DNA of 14,966 nucleotides, taken from positions 1 through 14,966 of the forward strand of contig JADKDJ010000040.1 in the NCBI GenBank assembly GCA_016718405.1. The letters are read 5' to 3'. The notes below the pieces were generated by a model that was given only the letters and a program-made list of their open reading frames with translations, searched no databases and was not told the origin of the DNA. Both the position numbers and the translations under genes were made by a program. Numbering within the stretch: the stretch's first letter is position 1; every line of letters begins with the position of its first letter. Below, piece by piece: positions 7,712-14,949 of this stretch. This DNA is from Candidatus Rhodoferax odensensis (GTDB taxonomy: Bacteria; Pseudomonadota; Gammaproteobacteria; Burkholderiales; Burkholderiaceae_C).

Positions 7712-9510
7712 ATGGAACACGCCCCACCTGGTTGATCAACAGCTTCATCTACCTCAGCGCGGCAGTCATCGCCGTGCCGCTGTGCCGCATGCTCGGCCTT
7801 GGCGCCATCATCGGTTACCTGGGGGCGGGCATCGCCATCGGGCCGTGGGGCCTGGGGCTGGTGACCAATGTCGAAGACATCCTGCACTTTGCCGGAATTC
7901 GGCGTGGTGCTGATGCTGTTTCTGGTCGGTCTGGGCCTGAACCGGGGCGACTGTGGAGCCTGCGCCGCGCCATCTTTGGCTGGGAATGCGCCCAGATGGC
8001 GGCCTGCGTCGCTCTCATTTTCGTAGCGTGTTATGCGCTCGGGGTTTGGATACCGGGCACTTTTGGCGGCTGGAAAACGCCCTTGGTGGCCGCCCTGGCC
8101 TAGCCCCTGTCCAGCACGGCAATTGCCTGGGTGATGGCTGAGCGCAACTTGCTGGGCAGCTCCAGCGGTCAGGCGGGCTTCTCGATCCTGCTGTTCAAGA
8201 CGTAGCCGCCATACCCATTCTGGCCTTGTTGCCCTTGCTCCGGTTCCGCCACCCTCGCCAACGCTGCGACGCCCTGACACCTCGGCGGCGTGGTTGGAGG
8301 CGCTCAAGATCATCGCCATCATCGCGGGCATCGTGCTGGGCGGGCGGTTGCTGCTGCGCCCACTGTTTCGCTGGATTGCCGGCAGCCGCACGCCGGAGAT
8401 CTTCACCGCGGCCTCCTTGCTGCTCGTGGTGGGCATTTCGGCCCTGATGCAGGTGGTGGGCTTGAGCATGGCGCTGGGCGCCTTCCTGGCCGGCGTGCTG
8501 CTGGCCGAGAGCGAGTACCGGCGCGAGCTGGAGACCGACATCGAACCCTTCAAAGGCCTGCTGCTGGGTCTGTTCTTCATCGCCGTGGGCATGAGCATCG
8601 ACTTTGGCGTGTCGTGGCGCTTTCCCGGCCTGATGGCCGTGCTGGTGCTGGGCTTCATGGCCTTCAAGGCGCTGGCCATCTACACCCTGGCGCGCATGAT
8701 GGGCTTGCCCTACCAGGACCGCCCCGTGTTCACCCTGCTGCTGGCGCAAGGCGGCGAATTTGCCTTTGTGGTGTTCCAGGCGGCGGCCGGTGCGCGGGTG
8801 TTTCCAGCCGAAACCGCCTCCCTGCTGATCGGCGCGGTGGCCGTGTCGATGCTACTGAGCCCGTTGCTGCTCGTGTTGCTCGACAAACTCCTGCTGCCAC
8901 GCTACGCCAACTGCGGCGTGCCGGTGCTGGAGGAGATCTCCGAACCCCAGGAGGCACCGATTGTGATCGCCGGCTTTGGCCGCTACGGACAGATCGTGGC
9001 GCGCGTGATGCTGGCACAAGGCGTGCCCTGCACCGTGCTGGACCACGATGCCGAGATGATCGAAGCGGCCCGCAGCTTTGGCTACCGCGTGTTCTACGGC
9101 GATGCATCGCGGCTCGATCTGCTGCGCACCGCGGCGCAGCCAAGGCCAAGGTACTGGTCATCGCCGTGGACGACAAAGGCGCAATCGCTGGCATCGTCGA
9201 CCTCGCGCGCGAGCATTTCCCGCAGTTGCAGTTGGTGGCGCGAGCGCGCGACGTCACGCATTGGCATGAACTGCGGGTCCGCGGCGTCATGCTGGTGCAG
9301 CGCGATTGTTCGAGAGCAGCCTGCGCAGCGCGCGCGTACTGGAGCCTGCTGGGCCACGCGGCACCGGAAGCCGCCCAGACGGTTCGGCGCTTTCGCGAAC
9401 ACAACCTCGAACTCTTCGAGAAGATGCACCCCCACCACAAGGACCGCGCCAAGCTGATTGCGGTGGTCAAGCAAGGGCGCCAGCAACTCGAAGAGCAGAT
9501 GGCGCAATAA
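7712..9510 (+). CDS. Kef-type K+/H+ antiporter (CPA2) with RCK/KTN domain, frameshifted
   Basis: Monovalent cation:proton antiporter of the KefB/KefC type, an inner-membrane transporter that exports K+ in exchange for H+ under electrophile stress and is gated by a cytosolic nucleotide-binding RCK (KTN) domain. The start reads MEHAP, then LINSFIYLSAAVIAVPL, GLGAIIGYLGAGIAIGPWGL and FLVGL. The best-preserved part, 8294-9150, has helices with GAFLAGVLLAESEYRRELE, GLLLGLFFIAVGMSIDFGV and LLLAQGGEFAFVVF. The RCK domain begins VIAGFGRYGQIVARVML, with GFGRYG as the dinucleotide loop, and DHDAEMIEAARSFGYRVFYGD; the tail ends QLEEQMAQ. About 599 codons, close to KefB and KefC, which cannot be told apart here. 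Interruptions: frame changes near 7730, 7905, 8200, 8290 and 9140, and an in-frame TAG at 8101-8103. Confidence 0.9.
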
Positions 9511-9727
9511 CGCACGCTGCGGGCAAATCATGAGGGCGCGACAGCATCAACCGCTGCAGCGGCTGCGGCAGCTGCTACGGCTGCCGGCCGCCACTCGCGA
9601 GCCTGGCACGGGTCGCACGCGATTGGGCATTTGCTGACACAATGACTCGCTGACAAACGCTGGCGAACCCCGAGGTGGTTCGATTCTGCTTAGCTTGGGC
9701 TCAGTGTTTCTTTCTGGATGACTTATC
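9511..9727. other. intergenic stretch between antiporter and FecR-like genes
   Basis: This 217-bp gap holds no recognised gene. It contains a GC-rich CTG/CAG-like stretch (9549-9590). One plus-strand frame, 9550-9645, encodes a Cys-rich peptide CSGCGSCYGC but has a stop immediately upstream and no start. An ATG at 9530 opens a 36-codon frame rich in Arg and Leu without family features. No terminator with a T-run and no strong promoter is evident. Confidence 0.4.
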
Positions 9728-10621
9728 GTGTTCTCTCGCGCGCTGTGTTGGCTCATCGGGCTCAGTTTTGCGGCCATGTGTTACGCCGAGGCACCCATTG
9801 CCCTGGCCACCGTGGTCGAGGGCGATGCCACGCTGCTGCGCCAAACGACCCGGCTGGCCGTCAAGCCCGGCATGCGCCTGCTCGCACTGGACATGCTGGA
9901 GACCGGCCCCAAGACCAACATCGTGCGCATCGAATTCACTGGCGGCGCCATCGCCGACCTGGGGCCACAAACCCAGGTGATGCTGGCGCCCAAACTGGCC
10001 AGCGGTGCCAAGCACCGGCGGGCCCCGCTGTATGCACTGTCGGGTTGGGTCAAGCTCAGCGGCACCCCGAGCAGGACCCGGCCGCCAGCCCATTGCTGTC
10101 CGAGTCGTTGGACCTCTCTGGCCTGAATGGCAACGCCGTGGTGTCGATCAGGCTAAGGCCAGCCACGTGTTCGCCGAGTCAGGCACAGTCACCCGTGACC
10201 GAACGTCGGCAGGGCCAAGCGGTGCCACCCACGGTGCTGAAGTCGGGCACGCTGTACAGCCGCACCGGCAACGAGAAGGCCAGTGTCAGCGCGCACCCCG
10301 CCAGCGCGTTCATGCAGAGTGTCCCCAAGCCCTTTCTGGACCCCATTCCGGCGCGCAGAGACACGTTCAAGGGTCGTGCGGAGCCGCCAGCCAAAGTGTT
10401 GGGTGACCTCACCTACGCCGACGCCACACCCTGGCTGGGCGCCGAGCTGCCCGTGCGTACTTTGCTGGTGACGCACTGGAAAGCGCAGCTCAACCCGGAT
10501 TTGCGCGCCGGCCTGACCAGCCACATCCGGTCCCACCCGGAGTGGGACCGCGTGTTGTTTCGAGAAATACCTGCCCGTCAACGCGGCGTCCGCCGCCTCG
10601 GCGCCAGCGACCCGCCCGTAA
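9728..10621 (+). CDS. secreted FecR-like domain protein, frameshifted
   Basis: Predicted exported protein of about 297 residues. It starts at a GTG with a clear signal peptide (MFSRALCWLIGLSFAAMCYA, cleavage likely before EAP). Residues about 25-110 (VVEGDATLLRQTTRLAVKPG, LLALDMLETGPKTNIVRIEF, GGAIADLGPQTQVML) resemble the FecR ligand/sensor fold, a beta-rich periplasmic domain. The C-terminal half, including VLKSGTLYSRTGNEKASVSA and a final EKYLPVNAASAAS, is not recognised. Frame changes occur near 10070, near 10142 and 10190 (a local excursion reading QAKASHVFAESG), and near 10560. The upstream ribosome site is weak. It is followed 47 bp later by the heme/HAMP gene on the same strand, so a shared transcript is likely. 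Partners and ligand are unknown; no FecI-type sigma factor or TonB receptor is present here. Confidence 0.65.
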
Positions 10622-10668
10622 CTGCAAGGCCTTGCGCCGTCCGCCAACTCCACCATCCAAGAGGTCGT

Positions 10669-11529
10669 ATGAAACTGCTGCTCAAATTCAATTTGGTGTT
10701 TCTAGTGGTGTTTGCAATCGGCCTCGGTGCGGCTGGCTACATCGCCCGCAACATGCTTCAAAGGTGCCCATGAGGAGGTGCTGGGCCATGCGCGCCTGAT
10801 GATGGAAAGCGCCATGGCGGTAGCAGCTACACCGCCACACAGATCAAGCCCTTGCTGGAAAACCAAATGAAATACGGCTTCTTGCCGCAGTCGATCCCGG
10901 CCTACTCGTCCTTCGAAGTGGTCAACGCCTTGCGCGCCAAGCACCCCGACTACACCTACAAGCCAGCCATGCTGAACCCGACCAACCCGCGCGACCGAGC
11001 GCAGGATTGGGAAGAGGATGTCATTTCGCAGTTCGCGAAGAACACGACACTGACCGAATACGTGGGTCAGCGCGGCACTGCGTCGGGGCAGGCCATGTTC
11101 ATCGCGCGACCGATTCGGCTGCCCAATCCCGCGTGCCTGCAGTGCCACAGTACGGTGGACGCGGCACCGCCCACCATGATCGAGAAATACGGCCCCGCCA
11201 ACGGTTTTGGCTGGAAGATGAACGACACACTGGGCGCACAGATCGTGTCTGTGCCAATGGCGGTGCCCTTGAAACGTGCTGACGACGCCTTTGGCGTGGT
11301 GATGGGCTCGCTGACCGGTGTGTTCGTCCTGATCGGGGTCGTGTTGAACCTGATGTTGTGGAAGCTGGTGATCCAGCCGGTGACCAAACTCTCGGCGTTG
11401 GCGGATCGGGTCAGTCTGGGCGAGCGTGACGCACCCCGGGTACCGCCGGCTCCCAAGGACGAAATCGGCACATTGTCAGAGTCGTTCGCCCGTATGCGCA
11501 AGAGCTTGGTCCATGCCATGCTGCTTTGA
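10669..11529 (+). CDS. membrane sensor with c-type heme (DUF3365/Tll0287-like) and terminal HAMP domain
   Basis: Predicted inner-membrane sensor of about 286 residues. In order: N-terminal helix (MKLLLKFNLVFLVVFAIGLG), a periplasmic DUF3365/Tll0287-like domain (SYTATQIKPLLENQ, IPAYSSFEVVNALR, YTYKPAMLNPTNPRD), then the heme c attachment motif CLQCH in RLPNPACLQCHST and YGPANGFGWKMND. A second helix (TGVFVLIGVVLNLMLWKLVI) leads to a HAMP domain (IQPVTKLSALADRVSLGE to DEIGTLSESFARMRKSL), after which it ends within five residues. No kinase, cyclase or methyl-accepting output domain follows, which is unusual for a HAMP protein. Two frame changes near 10760 and 10822 disturb only the N-terminal part; the rest is one clean frame. 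A good AAGAGG lies six bases before the ATG. The kinase gene starts 53 bp downstream, a candidate output partner (inference). Confidence 0.85.
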
Positions 11530-11582
11530 CGACTGAGGCGCCGCTCGCATTCATTCGTCACTGAAGGACCTACACTCAATTC

Positions 11583-12993
11583 ATGAAGCACCCCGACCAC
11601 CTTGGCAAGTACGCCATCACCGGCTTGCTCGGTGAAGGCGCCATAGGGCGTCGTGTACAAAGGCTACGACCCCGGCATTGGCCGACGGTGGCGATCCAAG
11701 ACAATCCGCAAGTCGCTGTCAGCAGACCGCAGCACTGAGGATGCGCTCTCAAGCGTTTTTCGCAACGAGGCCCGCGCAGTCGGCGCCTCAACCATCCTGG
11801 CATCGTGGCCATCTACGACCTGGGCGAGCACGAGGACAACGCCTTCTTGCGATGGAGTTCGTGGAAGGTCGCGACCTGTCACAGATCCTGGCGGCCACGC
11901 CCAATTTGCCTGAGCCCGTGATTCTGCGGGTGATGCATCATTGCTCGACGCGCTGGAGTATGCGCACAACCAGGCGTCTGGCACCGCGACGTCAAACCGG
12001 CCAATTTGATCATCACCTCGGCCGGCCAACTGAAAGTGACTGACTTTGGCATTGCACGCATCGAATCGGCCGCGCTGACACAAGTGACCTCCACCATCGG
12101 CACCCCGGGCTACATGGCGCCGGAGCAGTACGTTGGCGAGTCGTTCGACCACCGGGTGGACATCTTTGCGGCGGGGGTCTTGCTGTACCGGATGCTTGCG
12201 GGCCAGCCACCGTTTTCAGGTTCGGCCGGAGTCGGTGATGTATGCCATCATGAACAAGGACCCCACGCCGCTTCATCAATTGACGCAAGGCGACCTGGCC
12301 GCCTTCTACCAGCCAGTCGTTAACGGTGCGTTGGCGAGGACGTCAGCCAGCGCTTCGCGAACGCTGCGGCGTTTCGCGAAGCGCTGCGAAATCGAAAGAA
12401 CGTAGACGCTGCGTCGGCGGCGGAGACAACCATCATTGTCCACTCCGCGCGCGGCGCGGGTGAACCGTCGCTCACCAAGTCCGGCAGCGGCCACTCGGGT
12501 ACTGGGCGTGCCACGCAGCAGACCGCCTTGACGGGATGGGACACGACCACGCTGGAGCCCGTGCAACGGGCCTTGGCGCGCTTTTTGGGACCCATGGCCA
12601 AGATTCTGGTGCGCCAGGCGGCCAAAAAGTGCAGTGACCTGCCCAGCTTAATCACCTTGCTCAGCCAAGACATCCCAAGCCCTGAAGGACGCGCCGTTTT
12701 CATGGGGCTCATGCAACGCCACGCCAACACGGGCACATTGGGCCCAGGCGCCAGCACGACGCGGGACGCATCGGCATCGAAGCGGCGGCACCACCGAACG
12801 ACAAAGCCTGAGCCCGGCCCTGATCGAGCGGGCCAACCAGGTGATGGCCAAACACATGGGGCCCATCGCCAAGGTCATCGTCAAAAAGGCCGCGGCAAAG
12901 TCCAGCTCACCCGCACAGTTCATATCCCTGCTTGCACAGGAGATGCCCGACGGACCACAGCGGACACAACTGATCACCGAATTTCACGTGTAG
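11583..12993 (+). CDS. Ser/Thr protein kinase (PknB-like catalytic domain) with duplicated C-terminal module, frameshifted
   Basis: Hanks-type Ser/Thr kinase, predicted cytosolic. The start MKHPDHLGKYAITGLLGEGA gives the glycine-rich loop, then VYKGYDPGI, VAIKTIRKSLS (ATP-anchoring Lys, broken by one extra base near 11697), NHPGIVAIYDLGEHEDNAF, MEFVEGRDLSQIL, WHRDVKPANLII (catalytic loop, 11975-12015), KVTDFGIARIESAAL (Mg-binding DFG), STIGTPGYMAPEQYVGE (activation segment) and VDIFAAGVLLYRMLAGQPPF. After a low-complexity Ser/Thr/Gly linker come two related modules of about 50 residues (12561-12714 and 12820-12990), the second ending LITEFHV. There is no membrane helix, unlike PknB itself. 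About seven frame changes, mostly before 12000 and around 12225-12420. It is convergent with hipBA. Substrates unknown; the adjacent heme/HAMP protein is a candidate upstream sensor. Confidence 0.88.
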
Positions 12994-13020
12994 GACGATT
13001 GCTGCCGATCGGGCAAGAAA

Positions 13021-13047
13021 AAGGGCCCGGAGAATATCCGAGCCCTT
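13021..13047 (-). terminator. intrinsic terminator, minus-strand oriented
   Basis: An 11-bp stem (13021-13031 with 13037-13047, one C-A mismatch) closes a five-base loop. On the minus strand it is followed at once by TTTTTCTT, a classic intrinsic terminator for transcription arriving from hipBA or the segment after it. On the plus strand no U-run follows, so it would stop kinase transcripts only weakly. Confidence 0.8.
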
Positions 13048-13052
13048 GTGTA

Positions 13053-13269
13053 TGGTGGGGCAGCACCCCGCACCAAACGACTATTGAAAGTACGCAATCG
13101 AAGCGCTGCGGGCTGCTGCGAACCATTGCGAACTCCATCGAAAAGCCTGCCCGATTGTAGACCTGCAAGCGGGTTTTCTAGCTGGGCTGGTCGCCAGGAA
13201 CGTGCATCAAACCCATCTGCGTTCCAGTGTCAGTTCAATTCCCAAACCCGGAATCGAACCCGCGTCCGC
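13053..13269 (-). other. non-coding segment bounded by an ssrA-like T-arm fragment and a CCA end
   Basis: No protein gene is supported here. On the minus strand, 13269-13250 reads GCGGACGCGGGTTCGATTCC; from memory, CGGACGCGGGTTC is identical to the 3'-terminal T-arm region of bacterial tmRNA. The expected continuation to the CCA end is missing. About 190 bp further on, a GC-rich segment ends in CCCCACCA (13060-13053), directly followed by a terminator hairpin, as the end of a structural RNA gene would. Two copies of TGCGAAC (plus strand, 13117-13123 and 13127-13133) sit one helical turn apart between them. The segment is too short for, and lacks the 5' half of, an intact tmRNA. Best guess: remnant or attachment site of an element inserted at ssrA; a divergent small RNA is the alternative. 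Confidence 0.35.
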
Positions 13270-13277
13270 ATGGTGGT

Positions 13278-14582
13278 TCAAACGGAGGGCTCGGCGGCTG
13301 CGTCATTTTCGGCAGCGGGGTCGGTGAGCCGCCGAATCGTCAGGGCGCAGCGTTGTTCAATCAAGGTATTGATTTGCTCAACCACAGCATTGCCAGCAAA
13401 ACGGTGTCCGGGATCAGACTGGAGCTTGCGCGCCGTCGCTGGCAGTAACTTTGCCAATTCCAGAATGCGCCGTTTGGCCTGCGCCTTGGTAAAGCCTACG
13501 CCTTCTGCAAACTGCTCCCAGTGCCGCGCCTGAACTTCGCTGAACTTGTACTTGCTGCCGATTTTCATCGCCATCTTCTGCGTCAGTGTTGGATACACCG
13601 CCGTCGAGAGCGTGTCGTAGAACGGTGCCAGAACGGGGGCCTTGCCAGAGTACAGCAGCGAGAAATTCTTGGCGTGCGCATCATGATTGCCGATCAGCGC
13701 ATTGAAGATCACGTAGTCGAGCATTCGCAGAATCTGCGGCGCACTGGGGCGGGTTGCACTGCGTACCAGATCAAAACACTGCGCCAGATCCGGGCCACCT
13801 TCATTCTGGTATTTCATTTCTGGCATCACGCCCAGTGCCTGGCAGAAGTCTTCTTGATGAAGGCGTTGTCGATGCCCCTGGGCATCGATCAGTCGGTCGT
13901 AGCGCTCAACCAGCAGAAACGATCGATCCAGTACCTGGTGAACTTTTGATTTTGCGGGCTTGAGCTGCATGGCCTCAGCCAGTGCCATGCAAAATCCTTC
14001 GTTGATCACGCTGTCTTCAACAGCGTGGATGGCCGGTTTCAGGATGTGGGAGCTCGGCGTGCCATTGAGGGGCAGCCCGATGCGCGCACCATCGAAAACC
14101 ACTGGCAACTTATCTTGGGCTCCCGCCAAGGAAAGCCGCAAGCCGTCTTTGCCTGCCAGCATAGGTCGACGCGGCAATTCATCCAGGATGGCAACGACTT
14201 CCTCATCGCTCAGCCATTGAACGTCATCGCTGCGGGTTGGCACAGGCAAAGCCTGCCCCGGCTCAAGGAACGTCACGGCCCCGGCGCATTCGCCGCCGAT
14301 GTGGTCCAGCAGCGCAAAGTCGTTCTGGCCAGACACCTGGAACTGCTGCGCAATCAGGCGGCGCATCTGCCCTTCCGGTAGAAGACCCGCAAAGAAGGGA
14401 CGCGTTTTGCGATCGTCGAACGGCTCTGCTTGCAGGGGCAGCGAGGCGGACAAGGCAACGGCGTCTTTGTGTGACAGCCAACCGGGGGCGTAGCAAAAAT
14501 TTAGCCGCCCATCGACCAGCGCCAACGTGCCGACACGATCTGCGAAAAGCCAGACTTCCAGCTCATGCGCCATGGTCGCCAC
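13278..14582 (-). CDS. hipA: HipA family toxin, Ser/Thr protein kinase
   Basis: Type II toxin of the HipA family. E. coli HipA phosphorylates glutamyl-tRNA synthetase, halting charging and causing persistence; the target here is not proven. The intact 434-residue frame has the N-terminal subdomain (MAHELEVWLFADRVGTLAL, FFAGLLPEG) and the kinase core. In LRLSLAGAQDKLPVVF, Ser151 corresponds to the autophosphorylated Ser150 of E. coli HipA. HILKP (Lys182) is the ATP-binding lysine region, IGNHDAHAKNFSLL (Asp301) is the catalytic loop and PFYDTLST (Asp323) the metal-binding DFD-equivalent. All key residues are present, so the toxin should be active. The start at 14582 overlaps hipB by 20 bp; Met4 at 14573 is an equally good start. 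A short acidic, Ala-rich tail ends the protein. Unlike most genes to its left, it has no frameshift. Confidence 0.95.
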   Translation of the reverse strand: MATMAHELEVWLFADRVGTLALVDGRLNFCYAPGWLSHKDAVALSASLPLQAEPFDDRKTRPFFAGLLPEGQMRRLIAQQFQVSGQNDFALLDHIGGECAGAVTFLEPGQALPVPTRSDDVQWLSDEEVVAILDELPRRPMLAGKDGLRLSLAGAQDKLPVVFDGARIGLPLNGTPSSHILKPAIHAVEDSVINEGFCMALAEAMQLKPAKSKVHQVLDRSFLLVERYDRLIDAQGHRQRLHQEDFCQALGVMPEMKYQNEGGPDLAQCFDLVRSATRPSAPQILRMLDYVIFNALIGNHDAHAKNFSLLYSGKAPVLAPFYDTLSTAVYPTLTQKMAMKIGSKYKFSEVQARHWEQFAEGVGFTKAQAKRRILELAKLLPATARKLQSDPGHRFAGNAVVEQINTLIEQRCALTIRRLTDPAAENDAAAEPSV

Positions 14583-14823
14583 CTTCGCGTTGATCGTCGG
14601 AAGCAGCAGATGGCAATCCGCTCAACTGGACCTCTCCACCCAGGGCATCAATGACCCGCAGCACGTTTTCCAGCCGCAAGGTGGGCTTGCCTGCTTCAAG
14701 GTCGACAATGAAGCGCACACCCACCCCAGCTGCCAGCGCCAACTGGGGCTGGGTCAGCCCGAGCTGCTTGCGAGCGGCACGCAGTGCATCGCCGAGTTGT
14801 TGAGGTGATCGAATGGATGTCAT
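14563..14823 (-). CDS. hipB: HipB family antitoxin, Xre/Cro-type transcriptional repressor
   Basis: Intact 86-residue antitoxin. Residues about 8-65 form a Cro/C1-type helix-turn-helix (QQLGDALRAARKQLGLTQPQ, LALAAGVGVRFIVDLEAGKP, LENVLRVIDALGGEVQL), typical of HipB; the rest is a short polar tail (SAASDDQREGGDHGA). HipB proteins dimerise, bind operator palindromes at their own promoter and hold HipA in an inactive complex. Here the ATG lies 12 bp from the first of three palindromes, and the stop overlaps the start of hipA, so the pair is translated together. The ribosome site is weak (GAGC), consistent with low expression. The family call is secure; the binding sites are inferred from their placement and symmetry. 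Confidence 0.95.
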   Translation of the reverse strand: MTSIRSPQQLGDALRAARKQLGLTQPQLALAAGVGVRFIVDLEAGKPTLRLENVLRVIDALGGEVQLSGLPSAASDDQREGGDHGA

Positions 14824-14834
14824 GGTTTGCTCAG

Positions 14835-14850
14835 TTTCCCGTTCGGGAAA
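14835..14850. promoter_or_regulatory. palindromic operator 1, probable HipB site
   Basis: TTTCCCGTTCGGGAAA, symmetrical except for the central T-T step. It overlaps the last base of the -10 box and the predicted transcription start of hipBA, the position expected for a steric repressor site. It belongs to a set of three with the shared core TTCCCGWTCGGGAA. Confidence 0.75.
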
Positions 14851-14878
14851 TTATCAGGCACAACCGGACTAAGTGCAA
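14850..14878 (-). promoter_or_regulatory. hipB: sigma70-type promoter of hipBA
   Basis: On the minus strand TTGCAC (14878-14873) and GATAAT (14855-14850) are separated by exactly 17 bp, a near-consensus sigma70 promoter. The predicted transcription start is near 14843, about 20 bases before the hipB ATG. Palindrome 1 covers the start site and palindrome 2 lies five bases upstream of the -35 box, so a bound repressor would bracket RNA polymerase. Confidence 0.75.
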
Positions 14879-14883
14879 TGGAT

Positions 14884-14899
14884 ATTCCCGATCGGGAAT
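14884..14899. promoter_or_regulatory. palindromic operator 2, probable HipB site
   Basis: ATTCCCGATCGGGAAT, a perfect 16-bp palindrome. Its centre lies 49 bp from that of operator 1, just upstream of the hipBA -35 box. Confidence 0.75.
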
Positions 14900-14933
14900 G
14901 TTCGGTGTGCTTAGGGCACGATTGGACCATTTG

Positions 14934-14949
14934 TTTCCCGATCGGGAAA
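14934..14949. promoter_or_regulatory. palindromic operator 3, probable HipB site
   Basis: TTTCCCGATCGGGAAA, a perfect 16-bp palindrome. Its centre lies 50 bp from operator 2 and about 91 bp upstream of the predicted hipBA transcription start. An ATG on the plus strand at 14952 (reading MNRSI and leaving the window) follows at once, so this site could also act on a divergent gene, but that frame is too short to judge. Confidence 0.7.

Noticed and set aside
1..8200. A cluster of genuine pseudogenes or a degenerating genome
   Set aside because: Catalytic and ligand residues stay conserved on both sides of nearly every break, lengths are normal, and several breaks lie in homopolymers, so sequence error is the simpler explanation.
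7699..8679. 326-codon open frame on the minus strand
   Set aside because: It lies opposite the Kef-type antiporter, whose helices and motifs are clearly read on the plus strand; the minus product is low-complexity and lacks any family motif.
8730..9515. 261-codon minus-strand frame opposite the RCK domain
   Set aside because: It is Arg/Ser/Cys-rich, as expected of an antisense frame in GC-rich coding DNA; the plus strand holds an unmistakable dinucleotide-binding loop.
9685..9720. T-loop-like GGTTCGATTC upstream of the FecR-like gene
   Set aside because: It has no matching stem, acceptor or anticodon arm at the proper distance, so it is not a tRNA.
13053..13269. A complete tRNA or a complete (or permuted) tmRNA on the minus strand
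   Set aside because: The T-arm stem does not pair properly, the acceptor 5' strand and tag reading frame are missing, and the T-arm and CCA end are about 190 bp apart instead of about 12. Only a fragment is supportable.
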